Origin: Sporosarcina psychrophila
Lineage (GTDB): Bacteria > Bacillota > Bacilli > Bacillales_A > Planococcaceae
Assembly: GCA_020742515.1 (NCBI GenBank)
Contig: DYWT01000259.1
Coordinates: forward strand, 1 to 53,634
DNA length: 53,634 bases
Direction of reading: 5' to 3'
Under the pieces are notes generated by a model, which was not told the DNA's origin, searched no databases, and worked only from the letters and a program-made list of their open reading frames with translations. Below are positions 1 to 8,478 of this stretch, one piece after another (the first letter of the stretch is position 1; each line of letters starts with the position of its first letter). The position numbers and the translations under genes are program-made.

Positions 1-300
1 GAGGAGGGTGGTGACGGTGAAGGAAGAAGACGGTGGGTAGGGTGGCGACTGTGAAGGAGGTCGACGGGGGAGGGAAGCTGGCGGTGAATGAGGTCGGTTG
101 GAGTGGGGTTATGGTCGTTGTGCGGGGATATGAGCGGTTGGGTGGCGGGTATGATCGAGCGGGTCGCGCGGGGATACGATCGGTTGGGCGGCGGGTATGA
201 GCGGTGTGCGTGGGGATATGAGCGGTTGGGCGGCGGATGCGATCGGTTGGGTGGCGGGTATGAGCGGAGTGCGTGAGGATATGAGCGGTTAAACCGCGGT
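1..300. repeat. GC-rich region with 21-bp tandem repeats
   Basis: This gene-free stretch is strikingly G-rich on the plus strand compared with the rest of the window. From about 128 to 295 it is built of 21-base units, alternating types such as GATCGGTTGGGCGGCGGGTAT and GAGCGGTGTGCGTGGGGATAT, ending at GAGCGGTTAAACC. Because 21 is a multiple of three, one frame reads as heptads of the type GYDRLGG/GYERLGG, but there is no ribosome binding site and the composition is unlike the coding genes here. I read it as a noncoding minisatellite. The first 120 bases are looser G-rich triplet-like sequence. A short unrecognised gene is not excluded. Confidence 0.75.
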
Positions 301-310
301 TCTCTAATTT

Positions 311-360
311 AAAAAAGCTATCCTATCACCCCGATTTCATATCGGTGACAGGATAGCTTT
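311..360 (-). terminator. Intrinsic terminator of the nudF-to-pdp block
   Basis: A long hairpin has outer arms AAAGCTATCCT and AGGATAGCTTT and an inner TCACC/GGTGA stem. On the minus strand it is followed by a T-run. It lies just after the pdp stop, so it should end the minus-strand operon. Confidence 0.85.
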
Positions 361-375
361 ACTCTTTAATTAATC

Positions 376-1689
376 TTAATTCGTAATCATTTCACCTATG
401 AGGCGCGGACTTTCCACTGCTTCTTTTCCTATGGATATATGTTTCTGAATCAGTTTCATGGATTGCTCTACATTTTCAGTATTCGAATGGATAATGGCAA
501 GTGCTTCTCCTTCTTGCACAGCATCTCCGATTTTTTTAGTCAGCACAATACCGACAGCAAGATCGATTTCATCATCTTTTGTAGCTCTGCCCGCTCCTAA
601 CAACATTGCAGCAACACCAATATCATCTGCTTCCATCTTCGTTACATACCCCGATGACAGTGCCGGTACTTCGATTTGGTATTTCGCTGTTGGCAATAGC
701 GATGTATCATGGATGATTGCCCCATTGCCGCCTTGCGCTTCGATCAGTTTACCAAACAATTCAAGTGCTGAACCATCAGCAATAACTGCTTTTAGCAGGT
801 CACGAGCTTCATCGACTGAATCCGCTTTTCCGCCTACGACAATCATTTTGCTGCCAAGAACAAGACATAGTTCCGTCAAATCTTCTGGACCATTCCCTTT
901 TAGCGTCTCAATCGCTTCAATCACTTCAAGCGAGTTTCCAATTGCAAATCCTAAAGGCTGGCTCATATCAGAAATGACCGCCTGTGTATTTCTACCTACT
1001 TGTTTACCGATTGCCACCATCGAATGTGCTAGTGCCCTTGCATCTGCTTCTGTTTTCATGAACGCACCATCGCCCGTTTTTACATCGAGAACAATCGCAT
1101 CTGCGCCTGCAGCAATTTTCTTGCTCATAATCGAACTGGCAATGAGCGGGATACTATCAACAGTAGCCGTCACATCGCGCAAAGAGTAGAGTTTTTTATC
1201 GGCAGGTGTTAAGTTTCCACTTTGACCAATGACCGCTAATTTTAAATCATTCACTTGCTTCACAAACTGCTCTTCAGTCAATTCGATATGGAACCCTTCA
1301 ATAGCCTCGAGCTTGTCGAGTGTCCCTCCGGTATGGCCAAGCCCCCTGCCACTCATTTTCGCGACAGGAACGCCGCACGCCGCGACGAGAGGAACTAGGA
1401 TTAATGTCGTCGTATCTCCAACTCCGCCTGTTGAATGTTTATCAACTTTAATTCCTTCGATTGCGGATAAGTCGATCTGATCGCCAGATTCGACCATCGC
1501 CATCGTCAAATATCCCTGTTCTTCAGCAGTCATTCCTTTGAAATAGATTGCCATAAGAAACGCACTCGCTTGATAATCAGGAATCGATCCATCTGTATAA
1601 CCGTTCACGAAAAACGTAATTTCTTCTTTCGTTAGTGCCTCACCGTTGCGTTTTTTCTCAATTACATCGACCATTCTAAACAACTTCAT
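376..1689 (-). CDS. pdp: Pyrimidine-nucleoside phosphorylase
   Basis: Cytoplasmic salvage enzyme that phosphorolyses uridine, thymidine and deoxyuridine to the base plus (deoxy)ribose-1-phosphate. The 437-residue length is usual for the family. The N-terminal helical domain (about 1-65) is followed by the signature KHSTGGVGD near residues 84-92 and the phosphate-binding [11 protein letters not shown] segment near 113-123. The C-terminal alpha/beta domain carries the PYNP_C hammerhead. I start at the ATG at 1689, which overlaps the deoB stop (TGATG). A GTG one codon upstream is also possible, and AAAGGTG sits just before. Coupling to deoB makes sense because DeoB converts the sugar-1-phosphate product. 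It is the last gene before a strong terminator. Family assignment is confident. Confidence 0.95.
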   Translation of the reverse strand: MKLFRMVDVIEKKRNGEALTKEEITFFVNGYTDGSIPDYQASAFLMAIYFKGMTAEEQGYLTMAMVESGDQIDLSAIEGIKVDKHSTGGVGDTTTLILVPLVAACGVPVAKMSGRGLGHTGGTLDKLEAIEGFHIELTEEQFVKQVNDLKLAVIGQSGNLTPADKKLYSLRDVTATVDSIPLIASSIMSKKIAAGADAIVLDVKTGDGAFMKTEADARALAHSMVAIGKQVGRNTQAVISDMSQPLGFAIGNSLEVIEAIETLKGNGPEDLTELCLVLGSKMIVVGGKADSVDEARDLLKAVIADGSALELFGKLIEAQGGNGAIIHDTSLLPTAKYQIEVPALSSGYVTKMEADDIGVAAMLLGAGRATKDDEIDLAVGIVLTKKIGDAVQEGEALAIIHSNTENVEQSMKLIQKHISIGKEAVESPRLIGEMITN

Positions 1690-2882
1690 CACACCTTTTC
1701 TGCTAATAAATTCAAGAAACTCTTACCGAATTCAGGCATTTTAACATTGAAATTTTCTGCAATTGTAGCGCCAATATCTGAAAATGTTTCATTCTGAGGC
1801 ATTTCGCCGCCACTTTTAAAAGAAGGCGAATAAACAAGGAGGGGAACATATTCCCGCGTATGATCCGTTCCTTCGTGTACGGGGTCATTGCCATGATCCG
1901 CTGTAAGGATCAACAAATCATCTTCACGCAATTCACCCATGATTTCTTCAAGCCTTACATCAAATTCTTGGAGGGCATTGCCATAACCAAGCGGATCTCT
2001 CCGATGCCCAAATAACGCATCAAAATCGACCAGATTTGTAAAGCTAAGGCCTGTGAAATCTTTTTTCATAACAGCTAATAGTTTGTCGACACCATCCATA
2101 TTACTTACAGTCCGAACTGATTCTGTTATTCCTTCACCATTGTAAATGTCAGCAATTTTGCCGATGGCGATAACCTCATAACCTGCATCCGCCATCTCAT
2201 TCATCACTGTACGGCCGAATGGTTTCAGTGCATAGTCATGGCGGTTTGTTGTCCGTGTGAAGTTGCCTGGTTCGCCAACGAACGGACGTGCAATGACACG
2301 GCCGACTAAAAACTCCGGTTTCATCGTTAGCTCACGGGCAATTTCACAGATCCGGTATTGTTCCTCAATTGGAATGATGCCCTCATGCGCGGCGATTTGT
2401 AAAACGGGATCCGCAGACGTATAGACGATAATAGCCCCCGTCTCCATATGTTCTTGACCAAGTTCATCAAGAATTGCAGTACCGCTGGCCGGTTTATTGC
2501 CAATCACTTTACGACCAATGCGCTGTTCCAATTCTTCAATCAGTTGTTGCGGGAAACCGTTTGGATAGACTTTGAAAGGCTTGTCAATATTAAGACCCAT
2601 TATTTCCCAATGCCCTGTCATCGTATCTTTCCCAACGGAAGCTTCCTGCATTTTGCCAAACAACGCCGATGGCTCATCCGCAATCGCAATCCCCTTGATT
2701 TCATTAATATTAGAGAGGCCTAGTTTGCCCATGTTCGGCATATGCAGACCTCCCATTGCTTCGCCGATATGCCCCAGTGTATGTGCACCTTCATCGCCAA
2801 AAATAGAAGCATCTGGTGATTCTCCGATGCCCACAGAGTCGAGCACGATTAGATGGACGCGTTTAAATTGTTCTTTTCCCAT
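1689..2882 (-). CDS. deoB: Phosphopentomutase
   Basis: Interconverts ribose-1-phosphate or deoxyribose-1-phosphate and the 5-phosphates, linking nucleoside breakdown to central carbon metabolism. The 397-residue protein belongs to the alkaline-phosphatase superfamily. The metal-binding LDSVGIGE motif is near residues 14-21, a [10 protein letters not shown] segment carries the catalytic threonine near residue 86, and the C-terminal [11 protein letters not shown] and [10 protein letters not shown] motifs supply further metal ligands. The AAGGAGGA site lies 8 bases before the ATG. Gene order xerD-deoB matches ripX-drm of Bacillus subtilis. There drm is followed by pupG (purine phosphorylase); here pdp follows instead. 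Confidence 0.96.
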   Translation of the reverse strand: MGKEQFKRVHLIVLDSVGIGESPDASIFGDEGAHTLGHIGEAMGGLHMPNMGKLGLSNINEIKGIAIADEPSALFGKMQEASVGKDTMTGHWEIMGLNIDKPFKVYPNGFPQQLIEELEQRIGRKVIGNKPASGTAILDELGQEHMETGAIIVYTSADPVLQIAAHEGIIPIEEQYRICEIARELTMKPEFLVGRVIARPFVGEPGNFTRTTNRHDYALKPFGRTVMNEMADAGYEVIAIGKIADIYNGEGITESVRTVSNMDGVDKLLAVMKKDFTGLSFTNLVDFDALFGHRRDPLGYGNALQEFDVRLEEIMGELREDDLLILTADHGNDPVHEGTDHTREYVPLLVYSPSFKSGGEMPQNETFSDIGATIAENFNVKMPEFGKSFLNLLAEKV

Positions 2883-2921
2883 AAGTTAATCCTCCTTAAG
2901 AATAAGCATTTCTGTAGAATT

Positions 2922-3821
2922 CTATGCTCTTGGATGAAACTTTACATAGACCTCTTTCAACCTTGAACGGCTGACGTGTGTATAAATTTGGGTTGTAGAA
3001 ATATCTGCATGACCAAGCATTTCCTGTACTGCGCGGAGATCTGCCCCGTTCTCAATAAGGTGGGTAGCGAAAGTATGACGCAATATATGAGGTGTCAGCT
3101 CTTTTTGTATACCCGCATTCAACGCATGTCCCTTCAACAGTTTCCAACATCCCTGTCTTGTTAGCCTTGTACCCCTCATATTGACAAATAATGCTTCAGC
3201 ACCTTTTTGTTTTGCGATGAAACTCGGTCGCGCTTCCTCAATGTAGCGTTTACACGCCTCAATCGACTTCCCGCCAAGAGGGATAATCCTCTCTTTTCCA
3301 CCTTTTCCGAATACACGTACGAATCCCATTGAAAGGTGGATATCATCCATATCAAGCCCAATCAGTTCACTTACACGCATACCTGTCCCGTATAAAATTT
3401 CAAGTAACGCATGATCCCTAACACCCTGCGGTTTCGAGCGATCCGGAATCTCAATCAGTCTGTCTACTTCATCCATCGATAAAACACGTGGTAATTTTTG
3501 TTCAAGTTTCGGCAATTCCAAATGGACAGTTGGATCTTGGGTCGTTACTTTTTCCCGAAGAAGAAACTGATGAAACGAACGGATTGATGAAATATGTCTA
3601 GACACTGTCCTGGCCGATTTCCCGCCTTCTTTCAACCGTTGTAAATGGCTCACTATGGCAGGACGATCAACATCATCTATCGTTTCATAACCTTCTTGTT
3701 TCATATAGTCCATATATTCCTCGAGATCCCTCTTGTATGAAATGAGTGTGTTTCCCGACAGCTGCCGCTCCACTTTTAAAAAATGCATGTAGTCTTCAAG
3801 TGCAAATCGTACATCTTTCAT
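2922..3821 (-). CDS. xerD: Tyrosine recombinase XerD
   Basis: Site-specific recombinase that resolves chromosome dimers at dif with XerC and FtsK. It is 299 residues long, normal for XerD. The N-terminal SAM-like core-binding domain (about 1-90) is followed by the catalytic domain with the full tyrosine recombinase set: R149 (GTGMRVSEL), K173, H245 and R248 (HILRH), H271 (GHADIS) and Y280. The ribosome binding site is weak, and the ATG is chosen because it gives the standard MKD..LEDYMHFLKVER N-terminus. It lies between fur and deoB as in B. subtilis (ripX). The small gene yqzK that sits there in B. subtilis is absent; only about 120 bases separate fur and xerD. Confidence 0.94.
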   Translation of the reverse strand: MKDVRFALEDYMHFLKVERQLSGNTLISYKRDLEEYMDYMKQEGYETIDDVDRPAIVSHLQRLKEGGKSARTVSRHISSIRSFHQFLLREKVTTQDPTVHLELPKLEQKLPRVLSMDEVDRLIEIPDRSKPQGVRDHALLEILYGTGMRVSELIGLDMDDIHLSMGFVRVFGKGGKERIIPLGGKSIEACKRYIEEARPSFIAKQKGAEALFVNMRGTRLTRQGCWKLLKGHALNAGIQKELTPHILRHTFATHLIENGADLRAVQEMLGHADISTTQIYTHVSRSRLKEVYVKFHPRA

Positions 3822-3911
3822 AACAAACGGGTGGCAGCCAAACAGTTTGCATCAGTTTTCAATTGGAACAAACCCCTTCCCCCTTTCGGTAATCGCAGGT
3901 TTGCAGTCAAC

Positions 3912-3946
3912 GACAAAAGGGACAGCATTATGCCATCCCTTTTTTC
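3912..3946 (-). terminator. Hairpin after fur
   Basis: The arms AAAAGGGA and TCCCTTTT enclose an inner GCA/TGC stem, directly after the fur stop on the minus strand and followed by TTTTG. It may be an attenuating rather than a complete terminator, because xerD-deoB-pdp continue in the same direction and no separate promoter was recognised. Confidence 0.55.
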
Positions 3947-4403
3947 ATTCTTCACTATCATCCGCATCGGATTTACATCTTTTGCAAATACCGTGAAACG
4001 TCAACCAATGGTCTTTAATAGCGAATTCAAAGCGGCTTTCAACAATCTTTTCGACATCGCCGAGAAGATCCTCTTGAATTTCATCCACCGCTCCACATTC
4101 GATACATATTAGATGATGATGAAAATGGGCAGCGCCTTCCTGCCGCAGATCATATCTCGATACACCGTCACCAAAGTTAATTTTATCGACTACTTTAAGA
4201 TCTGTCAGCAATTCCAGCGTGCGATACACTGTAGCAAGCCCGATTTCCGGTGCTTTCTCTTTGACTAGCAAAAATACATCTTCAGCACTCAGATGATCTT
4301 CCTCATGCTCAAGGAGGACCAAAACCGTCGCTTCGCGCTGAGGTGTCAGCTTGTAGCTGGCCCCATGCAATTGTTTTTTTATCCGATCGATTCGGCTCTC
4401 CAT
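3945..4403 (-). CDS. fur: Ferric uptake regulator Fur
   Basis: Iron-responsive dimeric repressor, 152 residues. The winged-helix DNA-binding half shows YKLTPQREATVLVLLE and the recognition region GLATVYRTLELL (about 58-68). The metal-sensing half shows HFHHHLICIECG (about 92-103) and the structural zinc pair CKRCK near the C-terminus, preceded by HGI. Both CxxC pairs are intact. Fur rather than PerR or Zur is inferred from the locus (between the spoIIM position and xerD, as in B. subtilis fur/yqkL) and from the HHHL motif. I saw no convincing Fur box directly upstream. Confidence 0.92.
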   Translation of the reverse strand: MESRIDRIKKQLHGASYKLTPQREATVLVLLEHEEDHLSAEDVFLLVKEKAPEIGLATVYRTLELLTDLKVVDKINFGDGVSRYDLRQEGAAHFHHHLICIECGAVDEIQEDLLGDVEKIVESRFEFAIKDHWLTFHGICKRCKSDADDSEE

Positions 4404-4497
4404 ACGACGCCCCCCTCAAACTATCTCCATTATAACAAATGGGCTTTCCTTATGACAACAGAAAGGGAGCGAGTTGTTAATTAGAGGGGAAAATATT

Positions 4498-5013
4498 CTA
4501 GTTTAGAATGAATTGAAAGACGATAATTTCGATCGCAAGTACTGCAGTTGCCATTCCGATAATCGCGGGTAATGCACGTGTGTTGGATCGCTTTCCGAGT
4601 GTCGTACGCATAAAGTAAGGCGGGCTTAGAACGGCGCAATACACAAGAAACAAAAAACAAATTAAAAACTGAAACGGAAACCACCAAATTGAATAAGCCA
4701 TCATTTTCGTACCTGAAGCCAGTAAATAAGAAGAGGACAAGCCGAAAAGAACACATTTCACGGCACCAAAAAATAACACGGCAAACTGTGTTCTTCTATA
4801 CATCGCAAGCGCGTATGCCAGAACGAAAAACAAGACTGCAGTACCTACAGGTCTAATATAACCTGCATCATGTCCCAGAACGACTCGCGCATCGTAAAAT
4901 GTCACTATCCTCTCTACCGAAGTCGCAGGCATCTCACGGAACAAGAGAGCTCCTCCAATATAACCGATTGCCAGAATGACGAATAAATGGATGAACGATA
5001 AAGAACGGACCAT
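4498..5013 (-). CDS. Five-TM membrane protein at the spoIIM position
   Basis: A 171-residue integral membrane protein with five hydrophobic segments (about residues 4-22, 53-73, 79-101, 106-130 and 146-169). It lies between fur and nudF, exactly where B. subtilis carries spoIIM, a five-TM component of the forespore engulfment DMP machinery. SpoIIM is about 214 residues and I can recognise only the architecture and a basic stretch (GKRSNTR) before the last helix, so homology is an inference from synteny. Start at the ATG preceded by GGAGGTG at about 5019-5025 on the minus strand. An upstream in-frame start (5043) lacks a site at proper spacing. It is shorter than expected for SpoIIM, so either a divergent SpoIIM or an unrelated replacement is possible. 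Confidence 0.55.
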   Translation of the reverse strand: MVRSLSFIHLFVILAIGYIGGALLFREMPATSVERIVTFYDARVVLGHDAGYIRPVGTAVLFFVLAYALAMYRRTQFAVLFFGAVKCVLFGLSSSYLLASGTKMMAYSIWWFPFQFLICFLFLVYCAVLSPPYFMRTTLGKRSNTRALPAIIGMATAVLAIEIIVFQFILN

Positions 5014-5066
5014 AGCTGCACCTCCGCATAGTTTATTTAACATATGCTTGTCCGCTCCAAATTAGG

Positions 5067-5612
5067 TCACTTTGTTAAAAGGTTTTTTGCATAGAGTACA
5101 GCGAATGCGGTTTTTGCATCGTAAATTTCCCCCGACACAACCATTTTTTCGGCCTCTTCAAGCGTCACTTCTAACAATTCTATGAATTCATCTTCATCTC
5201 CTGCAGCAGGATTTTCGATTTTATAAAGATCTTGTGCTAGATACATATGAATTACTTCATCTGCAAAACCAGGCGATGTAGCAAAAGATTGAATATAAGT
5301 GAATTCTTTCGCACCATACCCCGTTTCCTCTTCTAGCTCGCGGACCGCTGTCACTTCAGGTGCCTCTCCGGGATCAATCTTGCCTGCTGGTATTTCGATG
5401 AGTGTACGTTCCAGCGCTTTTCTATATTGTTCAACAAGAACAATTTTTCCGTCAGCAGTAACCGGAATGATCGAAACCGCCCCCGGATGTTTGATTAATT
5501 CACGTGTCGCTTTCTTGCCATCCGGCAACTCCACTTCCTCAACCCGCAGTGTAATGACCTTTCCTTCATAAAGCGTTTCACCTGAAATGGTCTTTTCTTC
5601 GTATTTATCCAA
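5067..5612 (-). CDS. nudF: ADP-ribose pyrophosphatase (Nudix)
   Basis: Hydrolyses ADP-ribose to AMP and ribose-5-phosphate. About 181 residues with a complete Nudix box GKIDPGE-(7)-RELEEETGYGA. The N-terminal beta domain (ETLYEGKVITLRVEEVELPDG) is typical of dimeric ADPR pyrophosphatases. There is no ATG at the 5' end. Two TTG codons are candidates, at 5621 and 5612. I prefer 5612 because AAAGGG then lies 9 bases upstream, whereas at 5621 it would abut the start. It heads the minus-strand block that includes the SpoIIM-like gene and fur, as yqkG does in B. subtilis. Confidence 0.93.
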   Translation of the reverse strand: MDKYEEKTISGETLYEGKVITLRVEEVELPDGKKATRELIKHPGAVSIIPVTADGKIVLVEQYRKALERTLIEIPAGKIDPGEAPEVTAVRELEEETGYGAKEFTYIQSFATSPGFADEVIHMYLAQDLYKIENPAAGDEDEFIELLEVTLEEAEKMVVSGEIYDAKTAFAVLYAKNLLTK

Positions 5613-5663
5613 TCTATTCAACCCTTTCTTCTAGAATTTCCTATGACGACATTGTACCATGAA

Positions 5664-5845
5664 CAAAAGCGCAGGGCGCCTGCATAAATGCGACAGGCAT
5701 AAGACGGATCGGCGACGCGGCGTTTTTTGCTGCATAGCCGGGCTGACTTATGACCCGAGCATTTGGCGCCCGGAGTCTAGACGTGAAATCTCTATGTAAT
5801 AACATATCCACGTACGAGATTTTATAATTGTCTAGACGAGAACAA
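5664..5845. repeat. GCGC/GGCGCC intergenic repeat with TCTAGAC arms
   Basis: The nudF-yqkF intergenic region contains AAAGCGCAGGGCGCC, later GGCGCCCGGAGTCTAGAC, and then a hairpin formed by GTCTAGAC...GAAATCTC and GAGATTT...GTCTAGAC. Shortened versions of the same module occur at about 25638-25670 and 28029-28052. It is a dispersed repeat; no coding potential seen. Confidence 0.6.
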
Positions 5846-5861
5846 AACAGGGGGTGCTTTC

Positions 5862-6764
5862 ATGGAGAAAAGAGAGTTAGGGAAAAGCGGGATTTACGTT
5901 TCTGAAATCGGACTAGGCTGCATGTCGCTACCGAATGATTTAGCTGAATCGAAAAATATCATCGATGCCGCAATCCACGCGGGCATTAATTACTTTGATA
6001 CAGCTGATTTATATGACAACGGCAGAAACGAAGAACTGTTAGGCTTCGCACTGAAGGGGAAACGGAATGATATAATCCTCGCAACGAAAGCGGGCAACAA
6101 AATGAACCCGGACGGTGAGGGATGGACATGGGATTCTTCAAAAGCGCATATTATGGAAGCCGTCAAAAAAAGTCTAACACGCCTCGATACAGATTATATC
6201 GATGTTTATCAGCTTCATGGCGGAACAATGGAGGACAAAGTGGAGGAAACCATCGATGCATTTGAAAGCTTAAAAAAAGATGGTCTAATCCGTCAATATG
6301 GTATTTCTTCGATTCGTCCAACTGTTATTAAGCGATTCTTGGACACTAGTTCGGCTGTCTCTGTCATGATGCAATACAATCTGCTTGACCGACGACCGGA
6401 AGAATGGTTTCCAATGATTAACGATTCAGGGGCTTCTGTCATTACGCGTGGAACGATTGCTAAAGGATTTTTAACTTCGGAAGGTTTGTCGAGAGTTGAA
6501 AAAGCGAATGGATTTGTCGAGTATGATGCAGGGGAGCTAAAACACACAGTCAAAGCACTCAATGAGGTAGCGGATAACTTGCATTCAGCAGCTATCGCTT
6601 TTGTCCTTCGCGAAAAAACCGTCGCTTCTGCTTTAGTTGGTGCAAGTTCATCAGAACAACTCCTTGATTCGATTATTGCATATGAAAATAAAATAGATAG
6701 TAGCGTAATCGATGAGCTACGAAATATCACAAAAATGCATAGTTACAAAGAACATCGTCTGTAA
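5862..6764 (+). CDS. yqkF: Aldo-keto reductase YqkF-like
   Basis: NADPH-dependent aldo-keto reductase, 300 residues, (beta/alpha)8 barrel. Visible are the N-terminal GKSGIYVSEIGLGCMSLP, the catalytic Asp/Tyr in YFDTADLYDNGRNEELLG (about 46-63), the Lys in ILATKAG and the His in DVYQLHGG. The C-terminal cofactor-binding segment ALVGASSSEQLLDS is also present. Good GGGGGTG site before the ATG. It is divergent from nudF, the same neighbour relation as yqkF/yqkG (nudF) in B. subtilis. Physiological substrate unknown. A Rho-independent terminator follows. Confidence 0.88.
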   Translation: MEKRELGKSGIYVSEIGLGCMSLPNDLAESKNIIDAAIHAGINYFDTADLYDNGRNEELLGFALKGKRNDIILATKAGNKMNPDGEGWTWDSSKAHIMEAVKKSLTRLDTDYIDVYQLHGGTMEDKVEETIDAFESLKKDGLIRQYGISSIRPTVIKRFLDTSSAVSVMMQYNLLDRRPEEWFPMINDSGASVITRGTIAKGFLTSEGLSRVEKANGFVEYDAGELKHTVKALNEVADNLHSAAIAFVLREKTVASALVGASSSEQLLDSIIAYENKIDSSVIDELRNITKMHSYKEHRL

Positions 6765-6785
6765 TAATGCCGACTAAAAAATACC

Positions 6786-6830
6786 CAAACAATAGACCAA
6801 GCGAAATATTGCTTGGTCTATTGTTTTTAT
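6786..6830 (+). terminator. Terminator after yqkF
   Basis: Perfect 15-bp stem AACAATAGACCAAGC / GCTTGGTCTATTGTT followed by TTTTATT on the plus strand, 20 bases after the yqkF stop. Confidence 0.9.
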
Positions 6831-6885
6831 TAAACTAAAATACTCTCTACTTCAACAAGGTTTTATATACGAAACCAAACTACTT

Positions 6886-7340
6886 CATATCTATATAGAA
6901 CAAACCAAGGGGCAATTGCAACCACATAGCCAAGTTGTACTTGCAATTCTTATCTGTCAAATGAATCTGGCATATACGAATGCCTTTTAGGAGGTCACTT
7001 AAAAAACCTAATACTTGGAAATAATTAAAATTCCTCCTAATACCGCTACGGCGCTTTGTGGATGTCCTATGTGAGAAAGAGCATTTCATTAGCTGTGATG
7101 AAATCTGCAACCTGGAGTGCGTCTTTCTTGTCTATAATTAGTATCAACTAGTAATCACCTTATAATCTCGGTATATACATCTCAAAATCACATTTCTCTC
7201 TTTAACGAACATTCTAGCGCGGGCGCGGCAAATGCATCCCCAAAGCGTCAAGTGTTCTACAATCCCCTCTCATATTTACAACTCTCTCATTAGTGAGTTC
7301 CACAGCAGATTCAATGGGATTCTTTATTTCAACATATCTA
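6886..7340. mobile_element. Non-autonomous TIR element, copy R1
   Basis: This gene-free stretch is a dispersed repeat. Its segment at about 7065-7330 matches 49345-49770 closely (for example GGAGTGCGTCTTTCTTG, TAATCACCTTATAATCTCGG, and the CATCCCCAAAGCG-CAAG-GTTCTACAATCC block). The part at about 6990-7060 matches the 21660-21740 copy. The right end (TTCAACATATCTA, 7328-7340) is the shared terminal inverted repeat. The left end near 6888 (TATATAGAACAAAC) is degenerate. No transposase is encoded; the short reading frames inside are not conserved as proteins. Confidence 0.7.
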
Positions 7341-7785
7341 CGTTTAACTTCTCATTAATTTGTTCTAAATGGTGTATATCATGTTTAAGAAATGTTTTTA
7401 TAAAACTTTCTCCTGAGAATTGCCGCTTACTGTTTCCTACCGTAAATCTAATGTCGCTATCTATCTTCAACATGCTTTCAATTAGTTCTTGTCGTGTATT
7501 TATAAAACTATTGATGATAGATTCTACTGATTGGTTTGTAAGATACGATATGGCTTCTTTATTATGTTGGTCATGGTCTGGAAATGGCGGTAAACTAGCT
7601 CCTTTAGACATTTTGGGAACCATTTTTTCCAAATTGTATTTATCCCAGTAGTATAGATGACCAACAATTTCTCTAATAGACCATCTTCCTTCACGAACAG
7701 GTTCAAGAAGTAGCGAATTATGTACTTCTTTTAAAATCGAAATTCCATCAATTGTTTTTTCGAAATCCTTAAGTATTTTATCCAT
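7324..7785 (-). CDS. DinB-family protein
   Basis: A 153-residue four-helix-bundle protein of the DinB/YfiT-like superfamily, putative metal-dependent hydrolases or thiol transferases of unknown substrate. The metal-ligand histidines are visible: the first in IREIVGHLYYWDKYN (about residue 43), and the C-terminal pair in FLKHDIHHLEQINE (about 135-139). The AAGGAGGT site sits 5 bases before the ATG. The last residues (VDMLK) and the TAA stop come from the inverted-repeat end of a mobile element, so the native C-terminus has been replaced, apparently without losing the fold. Single-gene unit; function not predictable. Confidence 0.85.
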   Translation of the reverse strand: MDKILKDFEKTIDGISILKEVHNSLLLEPVREGRWSIREIVGHLYYWDKYNLEKMVPKMSKGASLPPFPDHDQHNKEAISYLTNQSVESIINSFINTRQELIESMLKIDSDIRFTVGNSKRQFSGESFIKTFLKHDIHHLEQINEKLNVDMLK

Positions 7786-7875
7786 CTTTACCTCCTTATG
7801 AAATTTTATATACTGTTGACCATATAATTACATACCAGTTTCACACAATAAAGGCGTATATGGACTTTCCCACTT

Positions 7876-8478
7876 TTAAATCCACCCCTTCTCCTCAGCT
7901 GTTTTGATCGCTTCGATTTTATTTTTTGATTCCAACTTTTGAAGTATTTCGGACATATAGTTTCGAACCGTTCCCGCGGATAAAAATAATTGTGCTGAAA
8001 TTTCTTTTGATGTTTTACCTTCTTTAGCTAGTTTTAAAACGTCTTGTTCGCGCCCTGTAAGCGGGTTATCCTCATGATATGTATTGATGATTAGTTCAGA
8101 AGCAAACTCATGTTTCCCCCTCATTACTCTCCGAATCGATTCCGCAAGGTCATCAATGGATCCATCTTTCAATAGATAGCCGTGGACCCCCGCCTTAACC
8201 GCTCGTTCGAAATAACCGGGTCTTGCAAAGGTCGTTAACATGATTACCTTGCAAGAGGAACCGCTCCGCTTTAATTCAGCTGCCACTTCCAAGCCGCTTT
8301 TCAAAGGCATTTCAATATCCATTAGACAAATATCAGGTTGCTGATAGCTGATAAGCTTCATCGCTTCTTCACCATTTTCCGCCTGTCCGACGACTTCCAT
8401 ATCCTCTTCAAAATCGAGCAATGCGCCAAGAGCCCCTCTCAGAATCCTTTGATCCTCAGCAATGACAATGCGTATCAT
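7876..8478 (-). CDS. NarL/LuxR-type response regulator (YvfU-like)
   Basis: A 200-residue two-component response regulator. The receiver domain (1-120) has the acidic pocket at E8/D9, the phospho-acceptor D54 (LMDIEMP) and the conserved Lys in LLKDGS. A LuxR/GerE helix-turn-helix follows (about 137-195, LTGREQDVLKLAKEGKTSKEI). It overlaps the kinase stop by four bases, so the two are translationally coupled. The four-gene order ABC ATPase, permease, kinase, regulator corresponds to yvfR-yvfS-yvfT-yvfU of B. subtilis. DesR and LiaR are paralogous alternatives. Likely regulates its own ABC exporter. Confidence 0.9.
   Translation of the reverse strand: MIRIVIAEDQRILRGALGALLDFEEDMEVVGQAENGEEAMKLISYQQPDICLMDIEMPLKSGLEVAAELKRSGSSCKVIMLTTFARPGYFERAVKAGVHGYLLKDGSIDDLAESIRRVMRGKHEFASELIINTYHEDNPLTGREQDVLKLAKEGKTSKEISAQLFLSAGTVRNYMSEILQKLESKNKIEAIKTAEEKGWI

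Noticed and set aside
88-276. A 62-codon plus-strand frame with GY-RLGG heptads
   Set aside because: It follows from the 21-base tandem repeat being divisible by three. No ribosome binding site and no recognised family.
458-1189. A 243-codon plus-strand frame opposite pdp
   Set aside because: Antisense shadow of a confidently assigned gene; Ser/Pro/Ala-rich composition typical of such shadows.
6880-7110. A 76-codon minus-strand reading frame inside repeat R1
   Set aside because: No ribosome binding site, lies wholly in a dispersed noncoding repeat, and the matching copies do not keep the frame.
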